Positions 21,686 through 30,847 of a stretch of 64,000 nt of DNA are shown in pieces (within the stretch, counting starts at the first letter, position 1; every line of letters begins with the position of its first letter). Position numbers and translations under genes: made by a program. Origin of the DNA: Phycisphaerales bacterium (GTDB taxonomy: Bacteria > Planctomycetota > Phycisphaerae > Phycisphaerales > UBA1924); the NCBI GenBank assembly GCA_029213305.1, contig JARGPA010000003.1, positions 62,001 to 126,000 on the forward strand, given 5' to 3'. A model generated the notes under the pieces. That model did no database searches. It saw nothing but the letters and a program-made list of their open reading frames with translations, and had not been told where the DNA came from.

Positions 21686-22651
21686 CTAAAAATCTACATC
21701 AATCTTTACTGCTTCAAGATCTTCGCGGGCAACTTGGGCTGGAACAGGGAAGTATCCGTCCTTTGCAACCACTTCTTGACCCTGTTTGGAGAACACAAGC
21801 TTGACGAACTCTCTTCTCAACGGATCTGAGAGTCCAGTCTCAGGATCCGCATTAATATAGAGATACAAGAAGCGAGCGATTGGGTAATCGCCGGAAAGTG
21901 AGTTCTCTGAGTCTGCTGGATATGCATCTTCTTCGTCGTCGATAGAAACCATAAGTGCTTTCACACCAGCGGTTTTATATCCAAGACCTGAATAACCCAT
22001 TCCGAAACGATCATTACTTACACCCTGGACAACTGCAGATGACCCAGGCTGCTCCTTAACAGATGCTTTGTAATCGTTTCCTTGTAGACCGACCTTCTTA
22101 AAGAACCCGTAAGTACCAGAAGCAGAGTTACGGCCATACATATTGATCTTACGAGTACGATACGCTGGGTCTTTTACCCCCAAATCGCCCCATGTCATAT
22201 CATCACCTGCAACGGAGAAGACTTCACTGATCTGAGTAATACTTATCTCATCAAGTGGACAATCTTTGTGGACATATACAGCTAGCGCATCAATCCCTGT
22301 CCGAAGCGCAGTAGGCTGGTACCCAAACTCTGCTTCAAACTTGTCAAGTTCAGAGGATTTCATCGCACGGCTCATAGGACCAAAGTTTGATTGGCCTTCG
22401 ATCAATGCAGGTGGTGCAGTAGATGACCCTTTTCCCTCAACTGAAGTCTTCACTGACGGATAGAACTTGCTGAACTCTTCGCCCCAGAGAGTCATCAAGT
22501 TGTTCATGGTATCTGAACCGATACTTGTGATCGTGCCAGAAACACCGCTTGTAGAGGTGTACGCAGGTAGTTTGTCATCTGAAACTCCCATAGCAACCAA
22601 TGGCAACGCGGCCAAGGCAGCAACTGAGGCTAACAATTTTCTCGCTCGCAT
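21686..22651 (-). CDS. pstS: Phosphate-binding protein PstS-family
   Basis: Exported substrate-binding protein of the importer. AAGGAG precedes the ATG at 22651. The signal peptide is MRARKLLASVAALAALPLVAMG. The mature protein has GTITSIGSDTMNNLMTLWGEEF, the binding-loop GKGSSTAPPALIEGQSNFGPMSRAM, YVHKDCPLDEISITQI and SASGTYGFFKK. The GSDT and SxSGT motifs are the phosphate-contacting segments of PstS-like proteins. It is followed at about 90 bp by pstC. A palindrome and a possible Pho box lie upstream. Confidence 0.93.
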   Translation of the reverse strand: MRARKLLASVAALAALPLVAMGVSDDKLPAYTSTSGVSGTITSIGSDTMNNLMTLWGEEFSKFYPSVKTSVEGKGSSTAPPALIEGQSNFGPMSRAMKSSELDKFEAEFGYQPTALRTGIDALAVYVHKDCPLDEISITQISEVFSVAGDDMTWGDLGVKDPAYRTRKINMYGRNSASGTYGFFKKVGLQGNDYKASVKEQPGSSAVVQGVSNDRFGMGYSGLGYKTAGVKALMVSIDDEEDAYPADSENSLSGDYPIARFLYLYINADPETGLSDPLRREFVKLVFSKQGQEVVAKDGYFPVPAQVAREDLEAVKIDVDF

Positions 22652-22696
22652 GTCGAATCTCCTTTGATTGCCCAGAAAATAGGGCATTACCTTTGT

Positions 22697-22710
22697 GTTC
22701 TCAAGAGAAC
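22697..22710. promoter_or_regulatory. Perfect palindrome upstream of pstS
   Basis: GTTCTCAAGAGAAC is a perfect 14-bp palindrome centred about 50 bp before the pstS ATG. It could be an operator for a dimeric regulator or an mRNA hairpin in the leader. Confidence 0.45.
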
Positions 22711-22740
22711 TGTTTCCTCATAATCAGGAAGAAGCGAATT

Positions 22741-22764
22741 GAAATATGCTAAGGTTGTATGAAG
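22741..22764 (-). promoter_or_regulatory. Possible Pho box of pstS
   Basis: On the minus strand two adjacent 11-bp units, CTTCATACAAC and CTTAGCATATT, resemble the CTGTCATAAAT direct repeat bound by PhoB. They lie about 90-110 bp upstream of the pstS start. The match is loose, so this is only a hint supported by the gene's function. Confidence 0.25.
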
Positions 22765-22854
22765 ATAAAATGTGCATAAACCCGGACCATGTATACCCCT
22801 GTTCACAAAAGACTTATGCATTATTTTAAAACAAATGATTGTATTCAGATCTGA

Positions 22855-23529
22855 TTAATCCTCTTCCAGAAGCTCTTCTAGCTTCTTTATTAGCGCAGGA
22901 TCGTCAGGAGTGGTTCTCGAAGAGAACCGAGCGACAACATTCCCCTTCTGATCAACCATGAATTTTGCGAAGTTCCATTCTGGCTCGCCCCCAATAGGTT
23001 CGGGTTGAGCAGCAAGCTGTTTGTAGAGCGGATGAGTCTCTTTTCCCTTCACTTGAATCTTTGATGTCATTGGGAAAGTCACATCGAACTTGGTACTACA
23101 GAACTGTGCAATTTCTGCATCAGTTCCTGGCTCTTGAGCACCAAACTCATTTGCTGGGAATCCAATAACAATCAGACCCTGTTTTTTGTACTTTCGATAC
23201 AATGCTTCGAGAGCTTCATATTGCGGAGTCAATCCACATTCACTCGCGACATTGACCATCAGGATTACCTTCCCACGGTAATCTTCCAACGACTTCTTTG
23301 AGCCATCAATCATGACCATTTCGTGTCCGAGTACATCTGCTGAAACCATTTTTTTCCCCTTTGTCGGCTGTGCGACTGACTCAACCGATTTCATTCTTGT
23401 TTTCACGTTCTTAGTCATCTCACCATGTTGTTGATTGCTCGCAATGGTTAACCAAGCAGGTATACAAAGAACAAGAATCGCACACATCGTTATTTTTGAA
23501 CTATTACAGCAACTGCCCATCATACTCAT
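22855..23529 (-). CDS. Glutathione peroxidase family protein, exported
   Basis: Reduces hydroperoxides. The catalytic Cys is in VNVASECGLTPQYEAL; the Gln is in FPANEFGAQEPG and the Trp in WNFAKFMVD, giving the family's catalytic set with Cys in place of selenocysteine. The 224-residue protein carries about 60 extra N-terminal residues including a hydrophobic stretch (ITMCAILVLCIPAWLTIA), which suggests export. Bacterial members usually use thioredoxin rather than glutathione. The gene runs back to back with the pterin synthase gene. Confidence 0.92.
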   Translation of the reverse strand: MSMMGSCCNSSKITMCAILVLCIPAWLTIASNQQHGEMTKNVKTRMKSVESVAQPTKGKKMVSADVLGHEMVMIDGSKKSLEDYRGKVILMVNVASECGLTPQYEALEALYRKYKKQGLIVIGFPANEFGAQEPGTDAEIAQFCSTKFDVTFPMTSKIQVKGKETHPLYKQLAAQPEPIGGEPEWNFAKFMVDQKGNVVARFSSRTTPDDPALIKKLEELLEED

Positions 23530-23601
23530 TTCCCTTCGTTGATCGTGACCCGCTATGCTTTAGATGTTCCGCAATCAGAAATCGCGAGAACGGAAGTTAT
23601 T

Positions 23602-24432
23602 ATGACAAACACCTTGCCGACCCAAACTCTTCGACGAATCGTTCGTTTTTCGATTAATCCAGATGGATCGAACTCTGGACACAATAGCTTTGCCGGCAAA
23701 CCGAGTATACATGGTTTTGCTCACTACTACGAGATCAGATTAAGTATCAATGGATACCCAGATCCGAATACCGGATACATCGTCGGGATTCAGGAAATTG
23801 ATTCCATTGTCCGCGATGAACTTGTCCCATTAATCTCAAAGCAAATCGAAACCGATCCAACTCAACATCCTGGTTTGATACTACCAATGTTGTTTGCAAC
23901 CACACAATCACATATCAAGCATCAGCTTGTGGAGTTGAGTTGGACACTCTCCCCCTACTATCATCTTGAGATGACGCGATCGACTCACAACTCGAACTCA
24001 ATACTTCTCAGACAACGATTTGAGTTTGCAGCTGCACATCGGCTTCACAGCCCTGCACTCTCAGATCAAGAAAACGCTCAATACTTTGGCAAGTGCAACA
24101 ACCTACACGGTCACGGACACAACTATCAAATAGAACCATGTATTGAAGTCCCCTTATCTTCACTCGAAGACAAAGATGTTCAATCAGAAATACAAACAGT
24201 TGTGAACTCCATCCTACTTGATCATCTCGATCACAAATTTTTGAATATCGATTGCGAATGGTTTGATCAAACTCGTGGAGGGGTGATTCCATCAGTCGAG
24301 AATATAACCCGAGTTTGTTTCGACCAACTCAAAGACCCGATTGCTCAGATCGCCCAAGGCATTCGTCTCGTTTCGATGACCGCGTGGGAAACCGAAAAAA
24401 CTTCAAGCATCTACCCCCCTCAGGCACCCTAA
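23602..24432 (+). CDS. Two-domain 6-pyruvoyl-tetrahydropterin synthase / 6-carboxytetrahydropterin synthase (QueD-like) protein
   Basis: From ATG 23602, preceded by GGAAG, the protein has about 276 residues, twice the usual QueD length. The C-terminal half (about 130-276) is a complete synthase: QRFEFAAAHRLHS with the first zinc His, KCNNLHGHGHNYQI with the HGHGH zinc pair and catalytic Cys, LDHLDHKFLN, PSVENI and the final Glu in MTAWETE. The N-terminal half repeats the fold (AHYYEIRLSINGYPDPNTGYI) but lacks the HGHGH set. So this is a tandem fusion with one probably inactive domain. QueD acts in queuosine precursor synthesis; PTPS makes biopterin. Which applies is open. Confidence 0.85.
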   Translation: MTNTLPTQTLRRIVRFSINPDGSNSGHNSFAGKPSIHGFAHYYEIRLSINGYPDPNTGYIVGIQEIDSIVRDELVPLISKQIETDPTQHPGLILPMLFATTQSHIKHQLVELSWTLSPYYHLEMTRSTHNSNSILLRQRFEFAAAHRLHSPALSDQENAQYFGKCNNLHGHGHNYQIEPCIEVPLSSLEDKDVQSEIQTVVNSILLDHLDHKFLNIDCEWFDQTRGGVIPSVENITRVCFDQLKDPIAQIAQGIRLVSMTAWETEKTSSIYPPQAP

Positions 24433-24459
24433 GCCTGTTTGGGTGCAACAATATCGACT

Positions 24460-25482
24460 GTGAACGATCCTCAACGCATCTTACTCATACGTCCAAGCGC
24501 ATTAGGCGATGTCTGTCGATCTGTAAGTGTTCTTGCAGCACTCAAGAAACGATTCCCAAATGCACAAATTGATTGGATGGTTCAAGATTCGTTTTACGAA
24601 GCAATTGTCCATCACCCTGCATTGAACAACTACATCCCTTTCCCTCGAAAGAAACTCGGGGAACAATGTAGAAAGGGTCGATTTGGTGGATTGTTCAAGT
24701 GGCTCAAAGAACTCAAGCAATCGAAGTATGACATGGTCATCGATGCACAAGGACTTGCTCGATCTGGATTCTTCACTTGGTATACACGAGCTCCGCGACG
24801 GATTGGATATCGCGATGCACAAGAGAACTCATGGATATTCCTCAATCAACGAGTAGAAGCTCCGATCTCACTTCATAGTGTTGATCGCATGCTCAAGCTC
24901 GTCGAATCTGTCGGGTGCGAAACTTCTGAACCAGACATGCAACTTTATTGCGGCCAAGACGAACTCTCACAAGCAATCATCGAGTACCCAGATCGCTATG
25001 CTGTTATTGCTCCTACATCACGCTGGCCTGCGAAGTGTTGGCCAATCGAACGATTCACAGAACTCACAGAGCGACTAATCAAACTCCCAGAGATCGATCG
25101 AGTTGTTGTCGTCGGTGGACCGGGGGAAAGATTGAGTTGCGCCCCACTTCTTGAGCTTGCTGAGACTCACCCGTTCATCACTGACCGCGTTGGATCTACA
25201 AATATTTCCCAGCTCATGGCCATCATCTCACGAGCTCAGCTAGTTGTAGCTAATGACTCCGCCGCGATCCACATGGCTGTCGGATTCAAACGCAAGCTAG
25301 TTGCATTGCTCGGACCTACTGACCCCAAACTTGTTGGACCATATCTTCACGATGAAGATGTAATCCAACACCAGCTCCCTGATGACAACTTCCATTTTAG
25401 AAGTCCAGAGAGCGTCATTATGATGGAACGGATAGGTACTGATGAAGTCTTTAACGCATGTGTAGATCGAGTCAGAATTTAA
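24460..25482 (+). CDS. Glycosyltransferase family 9 (heptosyltransferase-like)
   Basis: GT-B fold enzyme of the ADP-heptose:LPS heptosyltransferase family. The N-terminal signature is RILLIRPSALGDVCRSVSVLAAL, where the Asp in SALGD is the catalytic base. Then come PNAQIDWMVQDSFYEAIVHHP and the C-terminal donor site YAVIAPTSRWPAKCWP and VVANDSAAIHMAVGF with the ADP-heptose-binding DSAxxH motif. I prefer the GTG at 24460, which places the signature near the N-terminus; a TTG at 24439 is possible. This suggests lipopolysaccharide core or other envelope glycan synthesis. A strong terminator-like hairpin follows, but it belongs to serC on the other strand. Confidence 0.9.
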   Translation: MNDPQRILLIRPSALGDVCRSVSVLAALKKRFPNAQIDWMVQDSFYEAIVHHPALNNYIPFPRKKLGEQCRKGRFGGLFKWLKELKQSKYDMVIDAQGLARSGFFTWYTRAPRRIGYRDAQENSWIFLNQRVEAPISLHSVDRMLKLVESVGCETSEPDMQLYCGQDELSQAIIEYPDRYAVIAPTSRWPAKCWPIERFTELTERLIKLPEIDRVVVVGGPGERLSCAPLLELAETHPFITDRVGSTNISQLMAIISRAQLVVANDSAAIHMAVGFKRKLVALLGPTDPKLVGPYLHDEDVIQHQLPDDNFHFRSPESVIMMERIGTDEVFNACVDRVRI

Positions 25483-25507
25483 AAAACCGGCTGTAAAAAC
25501 AACCGGT
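25479..25507 (-). terminator. Rho-independent terminator of serC
   Basis: On the minus strand the stem ACCGGTTGT / ACAGCCGGT (9 bp, one G-U pair) closes a TTTT loop and is followed by a run of T. It lies about 30 bp after the serC stop. On the plus strand the stem has a mismatch and no T run, so it serves serC. Confidence 0.85.
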
Positions 25508-25533
25508 TACTGAATCTCATTTATCGAAACAAA

Positions 25534-26637
25534 TTACGCCGTCGCGCCTGCATGAGTATGAGCAAAATCTTTCATGAACGCGACAAGCGCTTCACAACCT
25601 GCTTTAGGGAATGCGTTATAGATCGATGCTCGCATGCCGCCGATTGCTCGATGCCCTGCGAGAGTTGTCAATCCCTTTGCGTCTGCTTCGCTGATGAACT
25701 GCTTATCTAGCTCAGGTGTTGGGCATTTGAAAGTGATGTTCATGTCTGAACGATCTTCAGTTTCAGCATGTGGAGTAAAGAAATCTTGTGAGTCGATGAA
25801 ATCATAGATGATTGCTGCTTTCTCCCTATTGATCTCGTCCATCGCGGACAAACCACCTTCAGCCAAAATCCATTTAAAGACTTGACCCATGAGATAAACA
25901 CCAAATGTTGGTGGCGTGTTATAACGACCTTCTTTCTTCGCGACGAGGCCGTACTGCATCATCTTTGGTAGTTCACGAACCGGGTTGTCAATCAGGCTCT
26001 TCTTACCAATTAGCAAGGTAACTCCTGCAGGACCCAAGTTCTTTTGAGCGCCCGCGTACACCAAACCGTACTTGGAAAAATCCATTGGACGTGAATAGAT
26101 ATTGCTCGACATATCCGCGACTAGGAATGAGTCACCTGGAGTTGCAGGATTCTCTTTAAACTCTGTACCCATGATTGTGTTGTTTGAAGTGAACTGTACA
26201 TACACAGGATTATCAGAGTTTTGTACCTGACTCCCCTTTGGAATAAAGCTGTAGTTCTTATCCTTGGATGATCCACAGATGTGGAGATTCCCGTAGAGAT
26301 GAACTTCGTTGATAGAATCGTTTGCCCATTTTCCAGTCTGGAAATAATCAGCAGTTCGATCCGCAGGTAAAAAGTTTGCAGGGACCATGTAGCATTGTGA
26401 AGTTGCGCCACCCTGCATCCAAAAGATTGACATGTCGTCTGGGATGTTTCCTACAGCCCGACAATCAGCTTCTGTTTCTTCAGTTACCCGATCAAAGTAC
26501 TTGTTGCGATGCGAATGCTCTAAAATACCGATACCAGAATCAAAGATATTCCAAATATCCTTTTGAGCTTGCTTGAGCACGGATTCGGGCAAACATGCGG
26601 GCCCCGCCGAGAAGTTATAGACACGGTCACTCATCAT
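25534..26637 (-). CDS. serC: Phosphoserine aminotransferase
   Basis: PLP enzyme that converts 3-phosphohydroxypyruvate to phosphoserine. 367 residues. It has RVYNFSAGPACLPESVL at the start and the PLP-lysine in YAGAQKNLGPAGVTL. FKCPTPELDKQF and GHRAIGGMRASIYNAFP near the end are SerC-specific. Two ATGs occur at 26637 and 26634; the second has the better spacing to GGAG. It follows serA on the same strand by 48 bp, forming a serine-synthesis pair. Confidence 0.96.
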   Translation of the reverse strand: MMSDRVYNFSAGPACLPESVLKQAQKDIWNIFDSGIGILEHSHRNKYFDRVTEETEADCRAVGNIPDDMSIFWMQGGATSQCYMVPANFLPADRTADYFQTGKWANDSINEVHLYGNLHICGSSKDKNYSFIPKGSQVQNSDNPVYVQFTSNNTIMGTEFKENPATPGDSFLVADMSSNIYSRPMDFSKYGLVYAGAQKNLGPAGVTLLIGKKSLIDNPVRELPKMMQYGLVAKKEGRYNTPPTFGVYLMGQVFKWILAEGGLSAMDEINREKAAIIYDFIDSQDFFTPHAETEDRSDMNITFKCPTPELDKQFISEADAKGLTTLAGHRAIGGMRASIYNAFPKAGCEALVAFMKDFAHTHAGATA

Positions 26638-26685
26638 TAGACTCCTTCAAACCTGTATTCACAGTGATCATTTGATCTAAATATC

Positions 26686-27714
26686 TTATGCTTTAACCAC
26701 ATCTGGACTCGAATCCAGAAGTTGATTCTTATTCACAACATGCAACGGCGATCCGGTACTCATAAATGCATCTACGATCCGAACCATTTCTTGAGCAACT
26801 GCAATTTGCGCCTGATCAGTAGATGCTCCGATATGATGTGTCAACGACACACCTGGAAGTTCTGTAAGCTCAGGTTTCCAATCAGTGTCCTTCGATGAAG
26901 GCTGATTCTGGTAAACATCGAGTCCTACGCGGATACCTTTGGTTTTCACAGCATTGATCAGTTCTTTTTCATCGACGATTTCACCTCGTGATGTATTGAT
27001 AAAGAATGCTCCGTCTTTCATGGCTGCAAAGAAACCTGGACCACAAAGCTCATTTGTATCAGGAGTCGCAGCTACATGAATGGACACAACATCTACATCA
27101 CCTAATGCGGCACTAAGTGCTTCTCTCGTGTATGGGATCAATTTAATCCCAAGTGCCCGAGCTGTATCTTCTCGAAGTGATCGTGATTGAGCAGAGACAA
27201 CCATTCCAAATGCTTGAGCTCGTTTGATCACTTCTGTACCGATCGATCCCATCCCAACAACAAGGAGTTTGCGTCCTTTGAGACCTCTCGACTTTGAGTA
27301 TTCTTTCTTGTTCCAATGCCCTGCTTTGAGTTCATTGGTTTGAGCGATGATCCTTCGATCAAGATTGATCATGTGCCCAATCGCGAGTTCAGCAACTGCA
27401 ACCGCATTCATACCTGGACAATTGCAAACTGCGACTCCGCGTCGGCCAGCTGCGTCACAATCGATATTGTCGAAACCGGCTCCGCCTCGGATAATCAGTT
27501 TTAACGAATCAGAGGATTCAATCACAGTCGCAGGAACCTTTGTTGAACGTACCGCGAGCACTTGCGCACCCGAAGCGGCTAGCGCTGCGGGGAGGGTCTC
27601 GGGACCGAGATCTGCATCAACCTGAACATCACATCCAAGAGCTTTGAGTCCATCGATGCCTTCTGCATCAAACTTGTCTGCGACCAAAACTCGTAGCTTC
27701 TCTGTATAACCCAT
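26686..27714 (-). CDS. serA: D-3-phosphoglycerate dehydrogenase family protein
   Basis: First enzyme of serine biosynthesis. 342 residues with VLVADKFDAEGIDGLKALG, the NAD-binding loop VVGMGSIGTEVIKRAQAFG, the catalytic Arg region NTSRGEIVDEKEL and the catalytic His in SLTHHIGASTDQAQ. It lacks the C-terminal ACT domain found in the longer, serine-inhibited type, so feedback control by serine through ACT is not expected. AAGGAGAT lies just before the ATG. It is followed by serC, supporting the pathway call. Confidence 0.94.
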   Translation of the reverse strand: MGYTEKLRVLVADKFDAEGIDGLKALGCDVQVDADLGPETLPAALAASGAQVLAVRSTKVPATVIESSDSLKLIIRGGAGFDNIDCDAAGRRGVAVCNCPGMNAVAVAELAIGHMINLDRRIIAQTNELKAGHWNKKEYSKSRGLKGRKLLVVGMGSIGTEVIKRAQAFGMVVSAQSRSLREDTARALGIKLIPYTREALSAALGDVDVVSIHVAATPDTNELCGPGFFAAMKDGAFFINTSRGEIVDEKELINAVKTKGIRVGLDVYQNQPSSKDTDWKPELTELPGVSLTHHIGASTDQAQIAVAQEMVRIVDAFMSTGSPLHVVNKNQLLDSSPDVVKA

Positions 27715-27837
27715 CGAGATCTCCTTGTCATCAGTTCGAACTGGACAAGTCTATCACCATGAATGCTAAAAATCGGTAGTAAGGCAACGGATCACGCATG
27801 AGAAAACTACGAAATTGATGTGAAGATCAATCGATTC

Positions 27838-28851
27838 TCAGCGTTTTTGCCCTGTGCTAATCTCACTACCACCATAATCGAGCCCTCGAAGCCCGCCTCG
27901 GGTCCAGCGATAGTAACCAGGATAGAAAACGAAAGGCCGAGGATCAGATTCACGAATCAGCGTGGGATCAGAGCTCGTTGGATCCAGTGGCTGGAAACCT
28001 TCATTTGAGTTTTTAGTTTGTCGTACGGATACTGATCCGTCAAAAAAGAGTAACGGCTGTTTGGAATCTGGATAGAAGAAAGGCTGCTCAATCTTCGATG
28101 CATAGTGTCGATCAAAGGTGTCATGCATATATACCTTACTCGAAGGGTACTGAACATGTGTGAAACGACGAGTCACGATGTAGTTGTTTGCCCTGAAGAA
28201 TGAGTTGTAATGACTGTTGTGCTGTTCGATGGGCATGATCCCGTTGCGTTCCTTATCGACGGAGTTCGTCACAACAACTGTCTCATAGGAACTTTCAAAC
28301 TTGCGTCTGACGGTTGAAGGGGTGTACTCAGAAATTGGAATTTCTGCTCGTTCAACTTGAGTTGCGTCATCAGGACATGCTGCAACTGCTTCTTCAGGAT
28401 TCCCACTCAAATAATCTAGATACAAAAGATGTGTAAACCAAAGACTTGCGAACCAGTTACCGTTGCTGTTTCTTGGAATATTTGTCATCCCAGTACGATC
28501 TCGAAGAATCTCAATCGCTTGATGGCCCACTGCGACTTTATCGTTTGCTGCATTCCGAAGGTCGGAATACTTTGTTTCGTATCGGCCCGGCTTCCAATGA
28601 TATGAAGGGATCACATCTCTGCTTGAAGAACCATAGTTGATCGCAGCCATCCCGAGCTGTCTCATGTTTGATTGACAAAGCAAAGTCCTTGCAGAACGAC
28701 GGGCGCCAGATAACGCAGGGAGAAGTATCCCGATGAGTAGCGCAATGATCGCGATAACAACTAAGAGCTCGATCAGTGTAAAACCATAACCTCTACGCAA
28801 AAAATGCGAGTGCGATTCTCTTTCAATAAATTGGGTTCTCAATTTTTTCAT
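27838..28851 (-). CDS. Prepilin-type protein with H-X9-DG-like tail
   Basis: The N-terminus has a class III signal: a basic leader ending in RRGYG, then [24 protein letters not shown]. Cleavage by prepilin peptidase is expected between Gly and Phe, with Glu at +5. The body (about 300 residues) has a pseudopilin helix ([22 protein letters not shown]) and near the C-terminus [16 protein letters not shown], as in the H-X9-DG family that is greatly expanded in Planctomycetota. It stands alone, away from the pilus locus, and the next gene on its strand is the zinc-ribbon protein. The function is not known. Confidence 0.85.
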   Translation of the reverse strand: MKKLRTQFIERESHSHFLRRGYGFTLIELLVVIAIIALLIGILLPALSGARRSARTLLCQSNMRQLGMAAINYGSSSRDVIPSYHWKPGRYETKYSDLRNAANDKVAVGHQAIEILRDRTGMTNIPRNSNGNWFASLWFTHLLYLDYLSGNPEEAVAACPDDATQVERAEIPISEYTPSTVRRKFESSYETVVVTNSVDKERNGIMPIEQHNSHYNSFFRANNYIVTRRFTHVQYPSSKVYMHDTFDRHYASKIEQPFFYPDSKQPLLFFDGSVSVRQTKNSNEGFQPLDPTSSDPTLIRESDPRPFVFYPGYYRWTRGGLRGLDYGGSEISTGQKR

Positions 28852-28863
28852 TCTACATTTTGA

Positions 28864-29781
28864 TCAAGAATAGATCACAAGATTATAACACAATACAACT
28901 TCAGCAATATCACGATTCAAGTCAATTTGAGTCACCGAGTGCGATGGATTCTGACTTAGGCTTCCCCAAACCGCGTACGCAAGCGCTGCGAGCGTTATCA
29001 TCGCAGCAATAGTAAGTACCACCCAAGCTTGTCTTCGTTGCGACTCGTACGCTGCTCTCCATCGTTTTGCACGGACAGTTGATTCCTCGACTGCTTTTCT
29101 CGCAGCTGAAAGATCTATTGAGTTGTCCGGATTTGATTGATTTTCATCGGATTGCACACGATTTCCACTTGCGACCCCGATCGTGGTAGAAGCCGCACCC
29201 GCGAGTCCTGGTTGAACAGCGGGCTCAGCGCGAAGCGCGAGCACTTCGGGAAGCCCTTGACCAGGTAACGGCCTTGAAGGGCCTAAACCGAGATGTTGTC
29301 GATCTCGTTCGCCAACAAATGAAGCATGACAGTTCGGACACGCAAATCCATCAGGTTGGACAGGGACATGACAACTGTGACAGACCCCAAGTAGATGCCC
29401 TACACCTGGACTGTGCTTTGCAAGCATCCAGAACTGTCGAGTTGAAGGCCCTCGGATAATGGTATCTTGAGTTATTTTTCCCTGTTCAACAAGACGTTTG
29501 ATTGTTTCATACGAGCAACCAGGACGATGAGGAGAGCGGTCATCTCGAATCGACCATGGCCCCATCTGGTTCTGTGTTGCTTGTCGACTCAGTGGATCGA
29601 ACCGTCCCAAACAAGAATGACATCGGCCTGTATCCGGAGTGATCATCCCACAAAATGGACAAACAATTGACCTTAATGAGGGCGAAGGTGACTCACCCAC
29701 GATTGCGAGCGCTTCATCCATAACGGCTTGTCGCTCAGGGTTCCTTGAGTTTCTATTTTGATCAATCACACCATCGGGCAT
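28864..29781 (-). CDS. Zinc-ribbon and GYF-like domain membrane protein
   Basis: From ATG 29781, after AAGGAG, the protein has about 305 residues. Zinc-ribbon pair one is CPFCGMITPDTGRCHSC (about 42-58). A segment resembling the GYF_2 domain follows (GPWSIRDDRSPHRPGCSYETIKRLVEQG, then a WML core). A second ribbon is VCHSC...CPNC (about 135-150). A disordered Pro/Ser region leads to a helical stretch and one membrane helix (AWVVLTIAAMITLAALAYAVW) near the C-terminus. It is probably anchored with the ribbons in the cytoplasm. The function is unknown. It lies 12 bp ahead of the pseudopilin gene. Confidence 0.72.
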   Translation of the reverse strand: MPDGVIDQNRNSRNPERQAVMDEALAIVGESPSPSLRSIVCPFCGMITPDTGRCHSCLGRFDPLSRQATQNQMGPWSIRDDRSPHRPGCSYETIKRLVEQGKITQDTIIRGPSTRQFWMLAKHSPGVGHLLGVCHSCHVPVQPDGFACPNCHASFVGERDRQHLGLGPSRPLPGQGLPEVLALRAEPAVQPGLAGAASTTIGVASGNRVQSDENQSNPDNSIDLSAARKAVEESTVRAKRWRAAYESQRRQAWVVLTIAAMITLAALAYAVWGSLSQNPSHSVTQIDLNRDIAEVVLCYNLVIYS

Positions 29782-29823
29782 GGACACTCCTTAGAATACA
29801 GTACGCAAGATTGATCCAGCCGG

Positions 29824-29852
29824 TTGACCCTTTAGAGATTCAATCCTCATAT
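29824..29852 (+). promoter_or_regulatory. Possible promoter close to the parvulin-like gene start
   Basis: TTGACC (29824-29829), 17 bp, then TCATAT (29847-29852). The -10 ends five bases before the ATG and there is no Shine-Dalgarno sequence, so the transcript could be leaderless. The -10 match is weak. Confidence 0.25.
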
Positions 29853-29857
29853 CTATT

Positions 29858-30847
29858 ATGAACCAGCATCGACACAGCATCCATCGTTTCATCAGAATGT
29901 GTACTCCGTTGAGTCCATGCATGTTGCTCATTCTCGTGTTCCTATCAGGGTGCGGCGTAACTAATTACACGCAGAACCAGCCTACGACATCGAAACCTAC
30001 TCTTGAGCATCAGATTATCGCGATTGTTGATGGACACCCAATCACACAAAATCAAATCCAAGAGAATCTTGGAGAACGCGCAGGTCGACAAGCGCTCTCT
30101 GATTTGATACTCGATTACCAACTTGAGAGAATTATTTCGGAGAAGAACATCCATATCTCGCAATCTGATCTAGATTTGGAACAACAAAAATTTCTAGACC
30201 TAATCAAAGTTGAAGACTCTTTAAATGCGAACCTGGAATATATGGATCAAGTTCGCAAAATTCGAGGCCTTGGACCTACAAGGTATCACGAACTACTTCG
30301 CAGAAACGCAATCCTACGGAAGTTAGTCAACCCAGAGCCACCCACCAAAACGGAGTTCCAACACGCAGTACAAGTTGCGTTTGGAGAGCAGTTTCAGATT
30401 CGTCTCATAGTCAATACAAATCGCGCTTTGGTAGAAAGTGCATATCAACGAGTTCTTCGCGCTCAACCCGAATCCGCTCGCTGGGTGTTTGCTCAAGAGG
30501 CATTTGATCTTTCATCACATCCATCTTCCACTCGAGGAGGATTCATCCCAAACTTCAGTATACTTGATACGAACTACCCGAGCGTTTTGTGCTCAGCCGT
30601 TCAAGCAACAGAGTTAGGAAAAGTCACTCCAATTTTGTCAACAGACTCAGGATTCGCATTTGTACTCGTCGAATCCGTTGTTACGAGTAGAGAGATTTCC
30701 GAAGAACAAAGAGTACAAATCAAAGACCAACTCGAAGTCCGCAATCAACGACTCGCGATGGAGCAACTCGCAAGTACTCTGATTAGTCAATCTGAAATCA
30801 CTATTCTCGATAAAGCATTATCTTGGTCTTGGAAGAATATCCCTTGA
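29858..30847 (+). CDS. Parvulin/SurA-like lipoprotein (putative peptidyl-prolyl isomerase chaperone)
   Basis: The hydrophobic leader ends in the lipobox LVFLSGC. A chaperone segment (IIAIVDGHPITQNQIQENLGERAGRQALSDLILDYQL) has the typical SurA N-terminal start, in which the protein reads its own substrate-binding fold. The C-terminal half (about 180-290) matches a PPIC domain: ARWVFAQEAFDLSSHPSSTRGGFIPNF, then GKVTPILSTDSGFAFVLVE. This suggests periplasmic folding of outer-membrane or secreted proteins. 329 residues. Confidence 0.75.
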   Translation: MNQHRHSIHRFIRMCTPLSPCMLLILVFLSGCGVTNYTQNQPTTSKPTLEHQIIAIVDGHPITQNQIQENLGERAGRQALSDLILDYQLERIISEKNIHISQSDLDLEQQKFLDLIKVEDSLNANLEYMDQVRKIRGLGPTRYHELLRRNAILRKLVNPEPPTKTEFQHAVQVAFGEQFQIRLIVNTNRALVESAYQRVLRAQPESARWVFAQEAFDLSSHPSSTRGGFIPNFSILDTNYPSVLCSAVQATELGKVTPILSTDSGFAFVLVESVVTSREISEEQRVQIKDQLEVRNQRLAMEQLASTLISQSEITILDKALSWSWKNIP

